From positions 620,001-684,000 of the forward strand of contig NZ_PGEN01000001.1 of NCBI RefSeq assembly GCF_002797435.1: a stretch of 64,000 nucleotides of DNA, read 5' to 3'. Below the pieces are notes generated by a model. That model worked only from the letters and a program-made list of their open reading frames with translations, searched no databases and had not been told where the DNA came from. This document shows positions 34,601 to 42,487 of this stretch, one piece after another (positions within the stretch are counted from its first letter, which is position 1; each line of letters opens with the position of its first letter). The position numbers and the translations under genes are program-made. Source of the DNA: Sphingomonas koreensis. GTDB lineage: Bacteria; Pseudomonadota; Alphaproteobacteria; Sphingomonadales; Sphingomonadaceae.

Positions 34601-34763
34601 TGTCCTTGCCCTTGATCTGGGTGCCGACCACGACGACCTCGGCGGGCGGGGCTTCTTCGGCGGCAGTGTCGGCCTGCGAGGCTTGCTGGGCATAGGCCGG
34701 CAGCGCCAGCGCGATCAGCGCGGTCCCGGCGGCCAAGGTGCGGAGCCTGTTGCGGTCAGTCAT
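31698..34763 (-). CDS. Large TonB-dependent receptor
   Basis: A 1021-residue receptor. The start at 34763 gives a clear signal peptide (MTDRNRLRTLAAGTALIALA, cleaved after AYAQ) and has a purine-rich GGGAGAGAAGAA directly upstream; the longer open frame upstream belongs to the antisense of dctA. The TonB-box-like EVVVVGTQIKGKD is followed by a plug with INLRNLGVGNTLTLLNGRRL and LEILRDGASAIYGSDAVAGVVN. The long barrel ends in YIYASIGKKF. The protein is about 200 residues longer than the receptor at 1700 and is of the Caulobacter/sphingomonad type used for bulky carbohydrates or other large ligands. It lies 56 bp behind dctA and 6 bp before a secreted esterase. Confidence 0.93.
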   Translation of the reverse strand: MTDRNRLRTLAAGTALIALALPAYAQQASQADTAAEEAPPAEVVVVGTQIKGKDITTALPVSVVDRNQIDATGALSGDDLIRSIPQAGDVTFNEANNPQTSNAARGDVNSINLRNLGVGNTLTLLNGRRLVNHPTSQAGDGNVPVLGYNSNALPVAGLERLEILRDGASAIYGSDAVAGVVNTVTRGDYDGAELNFRYGFAEGTHRKEFEGTAMVGHNFDEGRGNFSLFFNYVRRTAQLAEDQPYTATDNLLSYFADDPAYAGNLAADGRATQSPWANLAVVGGPGTIRRSPGNQALTSSAGAFHTQSALNPGCLVTINSNVCYGSGTRATASTLRSERFDTRPGTTVTPSFNRYNAFFTGRYELSDAVELYTELGYYLADTQRIQPPTINLNAIVIPASNYWNPFGPTTFANGQANPNRIPGLTNVPAAGLPVRLSTYRFVDAGNQVVNVENWQSRFLLGARGKIGTFDYDTAVLYSEAQSRDSSNAIDMTLLQRNLALSTPDAYNPFSGGCSATPSLGDCSPASQATIDSFSFNLVRKSKTSLLLGDFKLSNANLFDLPAGGLGIALGIEGRRETQQDIRDPRLNGTITFTDMVTGETNLSNVAAVSPTPSVRGSRTVFSAFAELAVPVVSPEMNIPLIHRLDLQLAGRFEEYSDFGSVAKPKIAAAWDIIDGVRLRGSWSQGFRAPNLEQTKTVAYSRLNSNTDYFRCEADLRAGRIANYSACSRGISYSIFISGNPDLKPEESTNWTVGTVIEPKFIPSEYGRLTLTADFWSIQQTGIVGQFGAQNALVLDYLLRLQGSSNPNVIRSAPSADDTPVFAGTNLTPAGAVTRINDQFVNLLPQTVQGIDLALLYNVRTGIGRFDVAINAARLTKFSRDTPPAVQALFDARNAGQINAATPLTDATDLLEERGKPKWRLTGSLTWSHKGFQIGAFGNYIGKVYDTNFLDAQGNPYPLEGKAFFNLYAQYRVRKGPLEDTRFRIGARNIFDTQPPITADGYLGSLYVPYGRYIYASIGKKF

Positions 34764-34819
34764 TTCTTCTCTCCCTTGCCGGAAGGCGGATCGTCGCCCG
34801 CTCTTCCTGATGTCGTGGT

Positions 34820-36157
34820 CTAGTCCATGTCGCTTTCGGTGGCCGGTCGTGCGGCGCCTGGGGCAGTAGGCGCATTGAGGGCGTGGTGGAGTGCGGCGGT
34901 GTCGAGGGCGTTGTCCCAACGGGCGACGACGATGGTGGCGACGGCGTTGCCGATGAAGTTGGTGAGGCTGCGGCATTCGGACATGAACCGGTCGATGCCC
35001 AGGATCAGCGCCATGCCCGCGACCGGCACGTCGGGCACGATCGACAGCGTCGCGGCCAGCGTGATGAACCCTGCCCCCGTCACCCCCGCCGCGCCCTTGG
35101 ACGAGATCATCGCGATCGCCAGCAGCGCGATCTGGTCGCCCAGGCTCAGATCGACATTGCACGCCTGCGCGATGAACAGCGCCGCCAGCGTCATGTAGAT
35201 GTTGGTGCCGTCGAGGTTGAACGAATAGCCCGTCGGCACGACCAGGCCGACCACCGGCTTGGCGCAACCCGCCCGCTCCATCTTGTCCATCAGGCTCGGC
35301 AGCGCGCTTTCGGACGAGGAGGTGCCCAGCACCAGCAGCAGCTCGGCACGCAGATAGCGGATCAGCTTGAAGATCGAGAAACCGGCGAGCTTTGCGACCA
35401 CGCCCAGCACCACCACCACGAAGATCGCCGAGGTGAGGTAGAAGGTCGCCACCAGCCCCGCCAGGTTGGCGAGCGATTCGATGCCGTACTTGCCGATGGT
35501 GAAGGCCATCGCCCCGAACGCCCCCACCGGCGCCGCGCGCATCAGGATGCCGACCAGCTTGAACACGACAAGGCCCGTCTTCTCGAGCAGGTCGCGCACC
35601 GGCGCCGCCGGCTCGCCCACCATCGACAGCGCGATCCCGAACAGGATCGATACCAGCAGCACCTGGAGCAGCGACTCCCCGGTCAGCGCCGACACCAGCG
35701 TCGTCGGGATGATCGCCATCAGGAAGCCGACGATCGAGCTGTCATGCGCCTTGGCGACATAATCCTTGACCGCCCCGGTATCGAGGCTGGCCGGATCGAC
35801 GTTCATCCCAGCGCCCGGCTGAACCGTGTTGGCGACGATCAGACCGACCACCAGCGCCAGCGTCGAGAAGAACAGGAAGTACGCAAATGCCTTGCCCGCG
35901 ACCCGGCCCACCGACTTGAGCTCGGTCATCCCCGCGATCCCGGTCACCAGCGTCAGGAAGATCACCGGCGCGATGATCATCTTCACCAGCTTGATGAACG
36001 CATCGCCCAAAGGCTTCAGCGAGGCACCCGCATCCGGCCAGAAATAGCCCACGCTCACACCCGCAGCGATCGCCACCAGCACCTGCACGTACAGCTGCCC
36101 GTACCACGCCCCACGACGCCGCTGCGGCTCACTCGCATAATCCAGTGCAATCGCCAT
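34820..36157 (-). CDS. dctA: C4-dicarboxylate/proton symporter (DctA-like)
   Basis: A 445-residue member of the dicarboxylate/amino-acid:cation symporter family. Signs are [20 protein letters not shown], the serine-rich hairpin [17 protein letters not shown] and the substrate/ion signature [20 protein letters not shown], followed by [20 protein letters not shown]. The length (about 440) and the adjacent DctB/DctD-like genes support uptake of succinate, fumarate or malate, though glutamate/aspartate carriers share the fold. A GGGAGG ribosome-binding site precedes the ATG. The 198-bp divergent region upstream holds two dyads resembling DctD sites and a weak sigma-54-like promoter. Confidence 0.9.
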   Translation of the reverse strand: MAIALDYASEPQRRRGAWYGQLYVQVLVAIAAGVSVGYFWPDAGASLKPLGDAFIKLVKMIIAPVIFLTLVTGIAGMTELKSVGRVAGKAFAYFLFFSTLALVVGLIVANTVQPGAGMNVDPASLDTGAVKDYVAKAHDSSIVGFLMAIIPTTLVSALTGESLLQVLLVSILFGIALSMVGEPAAPVRDLLEKTGLVVFKLVGILMRAAPVGAFGAMAFTIGKYGIESLANLAGLVATFYLTSAIFVVVVLGVVAKLAGFSIFKLIRYLRAELLLVLGTSSSESALPSLMDKMERAGCAKPVVGLVVPTGYSFNLDGTNIYMTLAALFIAQACNVDLSLGDQIALLAIAMISSKGAAGVTGAGFITLAATLSIVPDVPVAGMALILGIDRFMSECRSLTNFIGNAVATIVVARWDNALDTAALHHALNAPTAPGAARPATESDMD

Positions 36158-36242
36158 TCAGATCCTCCCATCGCGCCTTTCCGGCGTCGATTCTGGGCTG
36201 CGTTCAGCAGCTGCATCGTTATCATCCGGCGATCGCGCAAAA

Positions 36243-36260
36243 CCCAAAATCAAAGCCAAG
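36243..36260 (-). promoter_or_regulatory. Weak sigma-54-like -24/-12 element upstream of dctA
   Basis: Read on the minus strand, CTTGGCTTTGATTTTGGG has a TTGGC -24 block and a T-rich block with the right 10-base spacing between the two key dinucleotides. The -12 position reads GG, not the near-invariant GC. It would start transcription about 75 bases before the dctA ATG. Only a weak candidate. Confidence 0.3.
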
Positions 36261-36304
36261 TCATTGATTTGCATGAAACAACAGTCCGTCAGCGCCTGCA
36301 ATTC

Positions 36305-36322
36305 CGTGCAAGAATACGCACA
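36305..36322. promoter_or_regulatory. DctD-like dyad operator, proximal copy
   Basis: CGTGCAAGAATACGCACA has dyad symmetry (GTGC-N8-GCAC) and resembles the tandem TGTGCG-type activation sites bound by DctD upstream of dctA in rhizobia. Its centre is 32 bp from that of the second copy, about three helical turns. Confidence 0.5.
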
Positions 36323-36336
36323 TGGGAATCGCAGAA

Positions 36337-36354
36337 TGTGTGATATTCCGCACA
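36337..36354. promoter_or_regulatory. DctD-like dyad operator, distal copy
   Basis: TGTGTGATATTCCGCACA is an 18-bp dyad; its complement begins TGTGCGGAA, close to the published style of rhizobial DctD sites. It ends one base before the ATG of the sensor kinase gene, so bound regulator could also repress dctB-dctD itself. Confidence 0.5.
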
Positions 36355-36355
36355 A

Positions 36356-38143
36356 ATGAAGAGCGTGACCCGATCGACCCGGAGTCTCGTACTGCTGGCC
36401 GCCGCCGGTGCAGTGCTGCTCGCGCTGATCACGATCCTTGCCTTCCGCGTCGCGCAGCAGCAGGCGGTGTCCGCAACCGACCGCGCCGCGGCGCAGCTGG
36501 CGCGCGACAATGCCGGCCTGTTCGCGAGCGAGCTTCAGAAGTTCCGGCTGCTCCCGCTGGTGCTCGCCGAATATCCCGATGTACGCGCGATGCTGGAAAC
36601 GCGCGACACCGCCGTGGCCGAGCGGATCAATGCGCGGCTCGAGCTACTTGCGCAGCGTACCGACGCCGCGGCGATCTATGTGCTGACCGCGCAGGGCCGC
36701 GCCATCGCCGCGAGCAACTACCGCCTCCCCGCGAGCTTCGTCGGGCAGGATTATGGCTTCCGTCCCTATTTCCAGGGTGCGGTCCGCGATGGCGGTGCGG
36801 AGCTGTTCGCGCTCGGCACGGTGAGCGGGCGGCCCGGCCTCTATCTCGCCCGACGCATCGGGGATGCGGCACGCCCGCTCGGGGTGATCGTCGTCAAGAT
36901 CGAGTTCGAAGCGATGCAGGCCGCCTGGGCGCGTCAGCAGGGCAGGACCCTGGTCACCGATCCGCATGGCGTGGTGATCGTGACCAGCGAGCCGCGCTGG
37001 CGTTTCGGCACGATCGGTCGACTCGGCGCAGACGACCGGGCCGCGATCCGCGCGACGCGCCAATATGGCAGCCTCCCGCTCGATCCGCTGCCGCTCACGA
37101 TCGACGGGGCTGATGCACGGATGGGCGGCGAGACGCCGGGCAACCGCCTCGCCACCATGCAAATCCCGCTCGCCGGCGCGCAGATGCGCGTCCTCTACCC
37201 GCTCGATCCGGCGATGCGCAGCGCCAATGCCAATGCCCGGCTCGTTTCGCTGGGTGCGCTGTTCGCCATCGCGGGTGCGCTGCTGCTGCTGTGGCGCGCA
37301 CGCGAGCGCCGTCTGATCCAGATCGCCGCACAGCGCGCGCTGGAAGGCCAGGTCGCCGAGCGCACCGCAGAACTGCGCGAAACCAATGCCCAGCTGGTCG
37401 CCGAGAGCAGCGAACGCGCGCTTGCCGACCAACGCTATCGCGCCGCGCGTGAGGAGCTGGCGCAGGCCAACCGGCTCGGATCGCTGGGGCAGATCACCGC
37501 AGGCGTCGCGCATGAGATCAACCAGCCGGTCGCCGCGATCCGCAGCTTCGCCGAGAATGCACAGGGTTTCCTCGCCCGCGGCGACAGCGGCCGCGCGGAC
37601 GAGAATCTGGGGCGGATCGTCGATCTGACCCAGCGGATCGGCACGATCACCGCCGAATTGCGCAATTTCGCGCGGCGGCGCACCCCTGAAACCGGCGCAG
37701 TCGATGTCGATGCGGTCATCGAATCGACGCTGCTGCTGATCGGCGACCGGGTCCGCGCGCAGGGCGTGGTCCTCGAACGCACCGGCCCCGCAGGGCTGCA
37801 TGTCACCGCCGACCGCGTACGGCTGGAACAGATTCTCATCAACCTGATCCAGAACGCACTCGACGCGCTTGCCGGGCAGAAGGCGCCCGTCATCCGCATC
37901 GTCACCGCCCGCACCGATGCCCGGATCATGATCGAGGTTGCCGACAATGGCCTCGGCGTCGCGCCGGAGCTTGCCGGTGAGCTGTTCATGCCGTTCGTTA
38001 CCGGTCGCGCCGAAGGCCTTGGCCTCGGCCTCCCGATCGCCCGCAACATCGCGCGCGAATTCGGCGGCGAGCTGAGCCCCATCCCCTCCCCGCTCGGCGG
38101 CGCCGCCTTCCGCCTCGAGCTGCCGGAGGCGGGACATGGCTGA
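36356..38143 (+). CDS. dctB: DctB-like sensor histidine kinase
   Basis: A 595-residue membrane sensor kinase. A helix at residues ~11-33 and another at ~295-315 enclose a ~260-residue periplasmic double-PAS (dCache-like) sensor with the segment YRLPASFVGQDYGFRPYFQGA, characteristic of C4-dicarboxylate sensors of the DctB group. A coiled coil (ERRLIQIAAQRALEGQVAERT) leads to HisKA, where His386 in GVAHEINQPVAAIRSFAENA is the phosphorylation site. HATPase motifs are LINLIQNALDAL, VADNGLGVAPE and GLGLGLPIARNI. It is divergent from dctA and overlaps the regulator gene by 8 bp. It would sense external dicarboxylates and phosphorylate the regulator. Confidence 0.92.
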   Translation: MKSVTRSTRSLVLLAAAGAVLLALITILAFRVAQQQAVSATDRAAAQLARDNAGLFASELQKFRLLPLVLAEYPDVRAMLETRDTAVAERINARLELLAQRTDAAAIYVLTAQGRAIAASNYRLPASFVGQDYGFRPYFQGAVRDGGAELFALGTVSGRPGLYLARRIGDAARPLGVIVVKIEFEAMQAAWARQQGRTLVTDPHGVVIVTSEPRWRFGTIGRLGADDRAAIRATRQYGSLPLDPLPLTIDGADARMGGETPGNRLATMQIPLAGAQMRVLYPLDPAMRSANANARLVSLGALFAIAGALLLLWRARERRLIQIAAQRALEGQVAERTAELRETNAQLVAESSERALADQRYRAAREELAQANRLGSLGQITAGVAHEINQPVAAIRSFAENAQGFLARGDSGRADENLGRIVDLTQRIGTITAELRNFARRRTPETGAVDVDAVIESTLLLIGDRVRAQGVVLERTGPAGLHVTADRVRLEQILINLIQNALDALAGQKAPVIRIVTARTDARIMIEVADNGLGVAPELAGELFMPFVTGRAEGLGLGLPIARNIAREFGGELSPIPSPLGGAAFRLELPEAGHG

Positions 38144-39476
38144 ACCGGCCCTTCTCTTCGTCGATGACGATGCCGCGCTGCGCGAGGCGAATGTACAGAC
38201 GCTGGAGCTGGCCGGGCTCGCGGTGCGGCCCTTCGCCAGTGCTCAGGCGGCGCTCGGCGCGATCACCCCGGACTTTGCGGGCGCCGTGATCACCGACATC
38301 CGGATGCCGGGGATGGACGGTATGCAGTTCTTCGAGCGTATCCGCGCGATCGATCCCGAAATCCCGGTGATCCTCATTACCGGGCACGGGGATGTGCCGA
38401 TGGCGGTGCGCGCGTTGCAGGACGGCGCGTTCGATTTCCTCGCCAAACCCTTTGCCGCCGGACACCTCGCCGCGTCCGCAAGCAAGGCGTTGGCGGCGCG
38501 CGGACTGGTGCTCGACAACCGCAGGCTGCGCGCGGACACCGCGACGCGGACCGAAAGCCCGTTGATCGGCGACAGCCCGGCGATGGTTCGCCTGCGCGAG
38601 ACGATCGCGCAGGTCGCGCGCGCCGATATCGATGTGCTGATCGAAGGAGAGACCGGGACCGGCAAGGAACTGGTAGCGGCGATGCTGCATCGCGGATCTC
38701 CGCGCAGCGCTCGCCCGTTCGTCGCGGTCAGCTGCGCCGCGCTGCCCGAGGCGCATGCCGAGATCGAACTGCTCGGCCACGCCGCCGATGCGGTGCCGGG
38801 CGCCCGCTTCGCCCGCACCGGCCGGATCGAGGCGTCCAGCCGAGGAACGCTGTTCCTCGACGATATCGACGGGATGCCGCTGGCTGTGCAGTCGCGGTTG
38901 CTGCGCGTGATCGAGGAGCGCGAGGTTCTTCCGCTTGGCGAGGAACGTCCCATCCCGCTCGATCTGCGCGTGATCGCGTCGGTGAAGCCGGGGCTCGACG
39001 CGCTGATCGAACGGGGCGAGTTCCGCCGCGACCTCTATTTCCGCCTCAACGTCGTGCGCCTGTCGCTCCCGCCGCTGCGCGAGCGCCGCGCCGATATCCC
39101 CCTGCTGTTCGCCGCGTTCGTGCAGGAGGCGAGCGCGCAGGCAGGGCGCAGCGATTTCCGGATCACCGACACGATCCGCCGTCACCTGATCGGGCATGAC
39201 TGGCCGGGCAATGTGCGCGAACTGCGCAATTTCGCGTTCAGTGCGGCGCTGGGCCTGACCGAACCCGGGATCTGGGAAAGCGAGGCGCAGGAAGGGCTGG
39301 TCCAGCGCGTCCGCAGCTATGAGGAGATGCTGCTGCGCGAGGCGCTGCAGGCCGCGAACGGACGGGTCGATCGCGCACTCCAGCTGCTCCGGCTCCCGCG
39401 CAAGACGCTGTACGACAAGATGAAGCGCGCGGGGATCACCCCCGCCGACTTCCGGCTGCCGAAAGGCGGCCGTTGA
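38136..39476 (+). CDS. dctD: DctD-like NtrC-family response regulator with degenerate sigma-54 loop
   Basis: A 446-residue three-domain regulator. The receiver has the acidic pocket VDDDA and phospho-acceptor Asp54 in VITDIRMPGMDG. The AAA+ domain has Walker A GETGTGKE and a Walker B written GTLFLDDID, where Asp replaces the usual Glu. The C-terminal Fis-type HTH is ANGRVDRALQLLRLPRKTLYDKMKRAG. The sigma-54 contact loop, normally GAFTGA, reads DAVPGA at residues 218-223, losing the first Gly and the Phe. Activation through sigma-54 may therefore be weak or absent. It is co-translated with the kinase (8-bp overlap), and two dyads upstream of dctA are its likely sites. Confidence 0.9.
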   Translation: MAEPALLFVDDDAALREANVQTLELAGLAVRPFASAQAALGAITPDFAGAVITDIRMPGMDGMQFFERIRAIDPEIPVILITGHGDVPMAVRALQDGAFDFLAKPFAAGHLAASASKALAARGLVLDNRRLRADTATRTESPLIGDSPAMVRLRETIAQVARADIDVLIEGETGTGKELVAAMLHRGSPRSARPFVAVSCAALPEAHAEIELLGHAADAVPGARFARTGRIEASSRGTLFLDDIDGMPLAVQSRLLRVIEEREVLPLGEERPIPLDLRVIASVKPGLDALIERGEFRRDLYFRLNVVRLSLPPLRERRADIPLLFAAFVQEASAQAGRSDFRITDTIRRHLIGHDWPGNVRELRNFAFSAALGLTEPGIWESEAQEGLVQRVRSYEEMLLREALQAANGRVDRALQLLRLPRKTLYDKMKRAGITPADFRLPKGGR

Positions 39477-39556
39477 AACTCCCCGTTGGCTTTCGCTGCG
39501 ATTGAGCGTAGGGGCGCCCGCGGATGCCGGGAGAAATCCGGTCGTCCGTTTGATCG

Positions 39557-39752
39557 CGCCGGTGCCCCGAAAGGGGCTTCAATGGGAATGCGGTGCGGAT
39601 GGGTCTTCCATCCAAGTCCGCGGCTGTCCCTGCAACTGTAAGCGGTGAGCGAGATGCGCTGGCCTCCCTTTCGAGGAGGCGGCCACTGGATCTTCGGGTC
39701 CGGGAAGGCCGTGCATCGAGCGATGACCCGTGAGCCAGGAGACCTGCCGGCG
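39557..39752 (+). promoter_or_regulatory. Cobalamin riboswitch
   Basis: A complete B12 riboswitch. P1 is closed by CGCCGG (39557-39562) with CCGGCG (39747-39752). Conserved parts in order are GGTGCC, AATGGGAA, GGCTGTCCCTGCAACTGTAA, GGCCACTGG, GGGAAGG, then the B12 box GAGCCAGGAGACCTGCC at about 39732-39748. It lies ~200 bases upstream of btuB. Binding of adenosylcobalamin would lower btuB expression. A GC-rich hairpin at 39821-39836 (TGCGGCC/GGCCGCA) and the distance to the start suggest that control acts through the leader before the ribosome-binding site rather than by a classical terminator; no T-run is seen. Confidence 0.95.
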
Positions 39753-39949
39753 TGGGTCGCTCTTGCCATGGTCCAGGGAATGGCCAGGGCACGGTTTCTC
39801 TCCGTCTGAGCGACGAACCATGCGGCCGGGGCCGCACGGTCACGCTTGTGCGGGTGCCTCCAGCGTCCGCCCGCACGCGCGTGCCGGCCGTTCGTTGACG
39901 CGATCCGGCAGGTCCCGCCTTCCAGTTGCTCGACGCGGGGGGATTTGAT

Positions 39950-41821
39950 GTGAAGTATCGTTATTTGACCGTCCTGCTGGCCAGCGCCGCCGCGATGCCG
40001 GCGTTCGCGCAGGACCAGGCGCCCGCCGACGACGTCGTCGTCAGCGCCAGCCGCGTGCCGCTCAAGCCGAGCGAAATCGGCAGCGCCGTCTCGGTCATCA
40101 CCGCGGAGGATCTGCAGCGCGACCAGATCACCTTCGTCAAGGATGTCTTCCAGGATCTGGCCGGCATCCAGATCACCTCCGACCGCCCCGGCGACCTCAC
40201 CAGCGTGAGCATCCGCGGCTCGGACAACGATCAGGTGCTGTATCTGATCGACGGCATCGAGCTGGGCGACCCCAGCTCGACCAGCACGCAGTATCAGTCG
40301 GATCACCTGACCACCGCCGACATCGCGCGGATCGAGGTGCTGCGCGGCAACCAGAGCTCGCTCTACGGGTCCGACGCGATCGGCGGCGTGGTCAACATCA
40401 TCACCAAGCGCGCCACGGACGAAGGCATCCTGGTCAATGCTCAGGGCGAATATGGATCGTACGACACGCTCAACGGCGCGGCGTCGATCATCGGCAAGCA
40501 GGGCGCGCTCGACTTCCGCCTGACCGCCAGCGGCTACAAGCACAACGGTCCCTCGCTGGCCGATCCGGCGACCGGCACCTCGGTCGAGGAAGACGAATAT
40601 TGGCGTTACGGCTTCAGCGGCCGTGTCGGCCTTGCCGCAACCTCGAATATCGACCTGCAGCTGATCGGCTTCTGGCAGGATTCGCACTCCGATCTCGACA
40701 ACGGCAATTCCGACAACAGCGACACGGTGCGCAAGAAGGAATGGGCCTATGCGGGCCAGGCAAGCTACCGCAGCGACGACAATGCGTGGCGCGCCAGCGC
40801 GACGGCGAGCCGCTATGTCGCCCAGCGCCGTTATTTCGGCACCTGGAACCGTGCCGATGGCGACCTGTACGAAGGCACGAAGGACGTGCTCGCGGCCAAT
40901 GTCAGCTATGACAAGGGCGGCATCTTCGGCGTCTCGGTCGGCGCCAATTACGAGGAAGAATATACCGACCAGCTGACCAGCTTCTCGGGCGCGTTCGACG
41001 CCAAGATCACCACCAAGGCGGCTTTTGCCGAACTGGTGCTGCGTCCGGCACGCGGGCTGACCATCACCGGCGCGGCGCGCATCGACGACAATAGCCGTTT
41101 CGGCAGCTTCGACACCTATCGTGTCACCGGCGCCTATGTCCTCGAAAACCTCATCGGTGGCGGCGACGTCAAGCTGCGCGCGAGCTATGGCACGGGCGCC
41201 AAGGCACCCGGCCTCTATCAGCTGTTCGATCCGGTCTATGGCTATTGGGGCCTTCAGGTCGAAACCAGCGAGGGCGGCGATGTCGGCATCGATGTGAACT
41301 TCGGCTCGGCGTTCAGCACGCAGGTCTCGTACTTCTTCGCAAAGACCAGCAACGAGATCGCCTATGATTGCGCCAATCCAAAGCCCGGTTGCTATATCAA
41401 CCTGGGCAAGACGCGGAAGTCGGGCGTCGAGATCGCGTTCGAGTTGCGCCCGGCCGACTGGCTGTCGTTCCGTCAGAGCCTCACTTATCTCGAGGCGGAT
41501 CAGCTGACGAACCCGGCGACCAGCATATGGGTAAGCCTGCGCCGCCCCGAATTCGCTGGCAGCACCTCGGTCACGGTCAAGCCGGTCGAGCAGCTTTCGG
41601 TCACCGCGCGCCTGCGCCATCGCGACCGCAACGCGTCGAGCAGCTTCTCGCCCGCGACCAAGGGCTATGAGGTGGTCGACCTGCTCGCGTCGTTCGGGAT
41701 TACCGACAATATCGAGGTCTATGGCCGCGTCACCAACCTGTTCGACAAGCAGTATCAGATGGCCTTCGGCAAGAATGCCCTCGGCCGCAGCGCCTATGGC
41801 GGTATCCGCCTGACCTTCTGA
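39950..41821 (+). CDS. btuB: TonB-dependent vitamin B12 receptor
   Basis: A 623-residue outer-membrane receptor for cobalamin. The GTG at 39950 is chosen: it follows a GGGGGG ribosome-binding site and gives the signal peptide MKYRYLTVLLASAAAMPAFA; a TTG eight codons upstream is the alternative. The TonB-box-like DDVVVSASRVPLKPSEIGSA is followed by a plug with VSIRGSDNDQVLYLIDGIEL and IEVLRGNQSSLYGSDAIGGVVNI. The barrel ends in YGGIRLTF. The length is typical of BtuB (about 600), shorter than the other receptors of this window. The riboswitch upstream and cob/btu genes downstream fix the ligand as a corrinoid. A terminator follows. Confidence 0.95.
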   Translation: MKYRYLTVLLASAAAMPAFAQDQAPADDVVVSASRVPLKPSEIGSAVSVITAEDLQRDQITFVKDVFQDLAGIQITSDRPGDLTSVSIRGSDNDQVLYLIDGIELGDPSSTSTQYQSDHLTTADIARIEVLRGNQSSLYGSDAIGGVVNIITKRATDEGILVNAQGEYGSYDTLNGAASIIGKQGALDFRLTASGYKHNGPSLADPATGTSVEEDEYWRYGFSGRVGLAATSNIDLQLIGFWQDSHSDLDNGNSDNSDTVRKKEWAYAGQASYRSDDNAWRASATASRYVAQRRYFGTWNRADGDLYEGTKDVLAANVSYDKGGIFGVSVGANYEEEYTDQLTSFSGAFDAKITTKAAFAELVLRPARGLTITGAARIDDNSRFGSFDTYRVTGAYVLENLIGGGDVKLRASYGTGAKAPGLYQLFDPVYGYWGLQVETSEGGDVGIDVNFGSAFSTQVSYFFAKTSNEIAYDCANPKPGCYINLGKTRKSGVEIAFELRPADWLSFRQSLTYLEADQLTNPATSIWVSLRRPEFAGSTSVTVKPVEQLSVTARLRHRDRNASSSFSPATKGYEVVDLLASFGITDNIEVYGRVTNLFDKQYQMAFGKNALGRSAYGGIRLTF

Positions 41822-41829
41822 TCCGTTCC

Positions 41830-41855
41830 GGGGAGGCGGCCTGGGCCGCCTCCCC
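41830..41855 (+). terminator. Intrinsic terminator after btuB
   Basis: GGGGAGGCGGCC (41830-41841) and GGCCGCCTCCCC (41844-41855) form a perfect 12-bp inverted repeat, with the innermost bases forming the loop, followed by TTTCTCATTTT. It lies 8 bases after the btuB stop and should separate btuB from cobO, or let through a fraction of transcripts. Confidence 0.85.
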
Positions 41856-41878
41856 TTTCTCATTTTCGGAGACACGCG

Positions 41879-42487
41879 ATGAAGCCCCGGACCGACGCCG
41901 AGCACAATGAACGGATGAAGAAGATCCAGGCGGCTCAGGCCAAGAAGATCGCGACCAAGACGGTCGAGAAGGGCCTGCTGATCGTCCACACCGGCAACGG
42001 CAAGGGCAAGTCCTCCTCCGCCTTCGGCATGGCTGCGCGCTCGATCGGCCATGGGATGAAGGTCGGCATCGTGCAGTTCGTGAAGGGCACGATCGACACC
42101 GGCGAGAAACGCTTCTTCGACCGCTTCCCGGACGAGATCGAGTTCAAGCGGATGGGCGAAGGCTTCACCTGGGACACGCAGGACCGCGCCCGGGATATCG
42201 CCGCGGCGCGCGCCGGCTGGGAAGAGGTCAAGCGGATGATCGCCGACCCCGCCTATGCGCTGGTGATCGCCGACGAGCTCAACATCGTGCTGCGCTACGA
42301 CTATCTGCCGGTCGAGGAGGTGCTGGAAGCAGTCACCGCCCGTGCCGAGATGAAGCATGTCATCATCACCGGCCGCAACGCGCCTCAGGCGCTGATCGAC
42401 GCCGCCGACCTGGTCACCGAGATGACCGAGGTGAAGCACCCCTTCCGCACGCAGAATGTCCGCGCCCAGAAGGGCATCGAATTCTAG
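41879..42487 (+). CDS. cobO: Cob(I)yrinic acid a,c-diamide adenosyltransferase
   Basis: A 202-residue CobO/BtuR-type corrinoid adenosyltransferase. The P-loop HTGNGKGKSSSAFGMAARSIGHG (residues ~37-59) binds ATP; VQFVKGTIDTGEKRFF, EGFTWDTQDR and VIADELNIVLRYDYL are family signatures; length matches (about 200). It attaches the 5'-deoxyadenosyl group to the cobalt of corrinoids on the way to adenosylcobalamin. It starts 23 bp after the btuB terminator, perhaps expressed by read-through from the riboswitch-controlled transcript. Its stop overlaps the opposing btuF stop by 4 bp. Confidence 0.96.
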   Translation: MKPRTDAEHNERMKKIQAAQAKKIATKTVEKGLLIVHTGNGKGKSSSAFGMAARSIGHGMKVGIVQFVKGTIDTGEKRFFDRFPDEIEFKRMGEGFTWDTQDRARDIAAARAGWEEVKRMIADPAYALVIADELNIVLRYDYLPVEEVLEAVTARAEMKHVIITGRNAPQALIDAADLVTEMTEVKHPFRTQNVRAQKGIEF

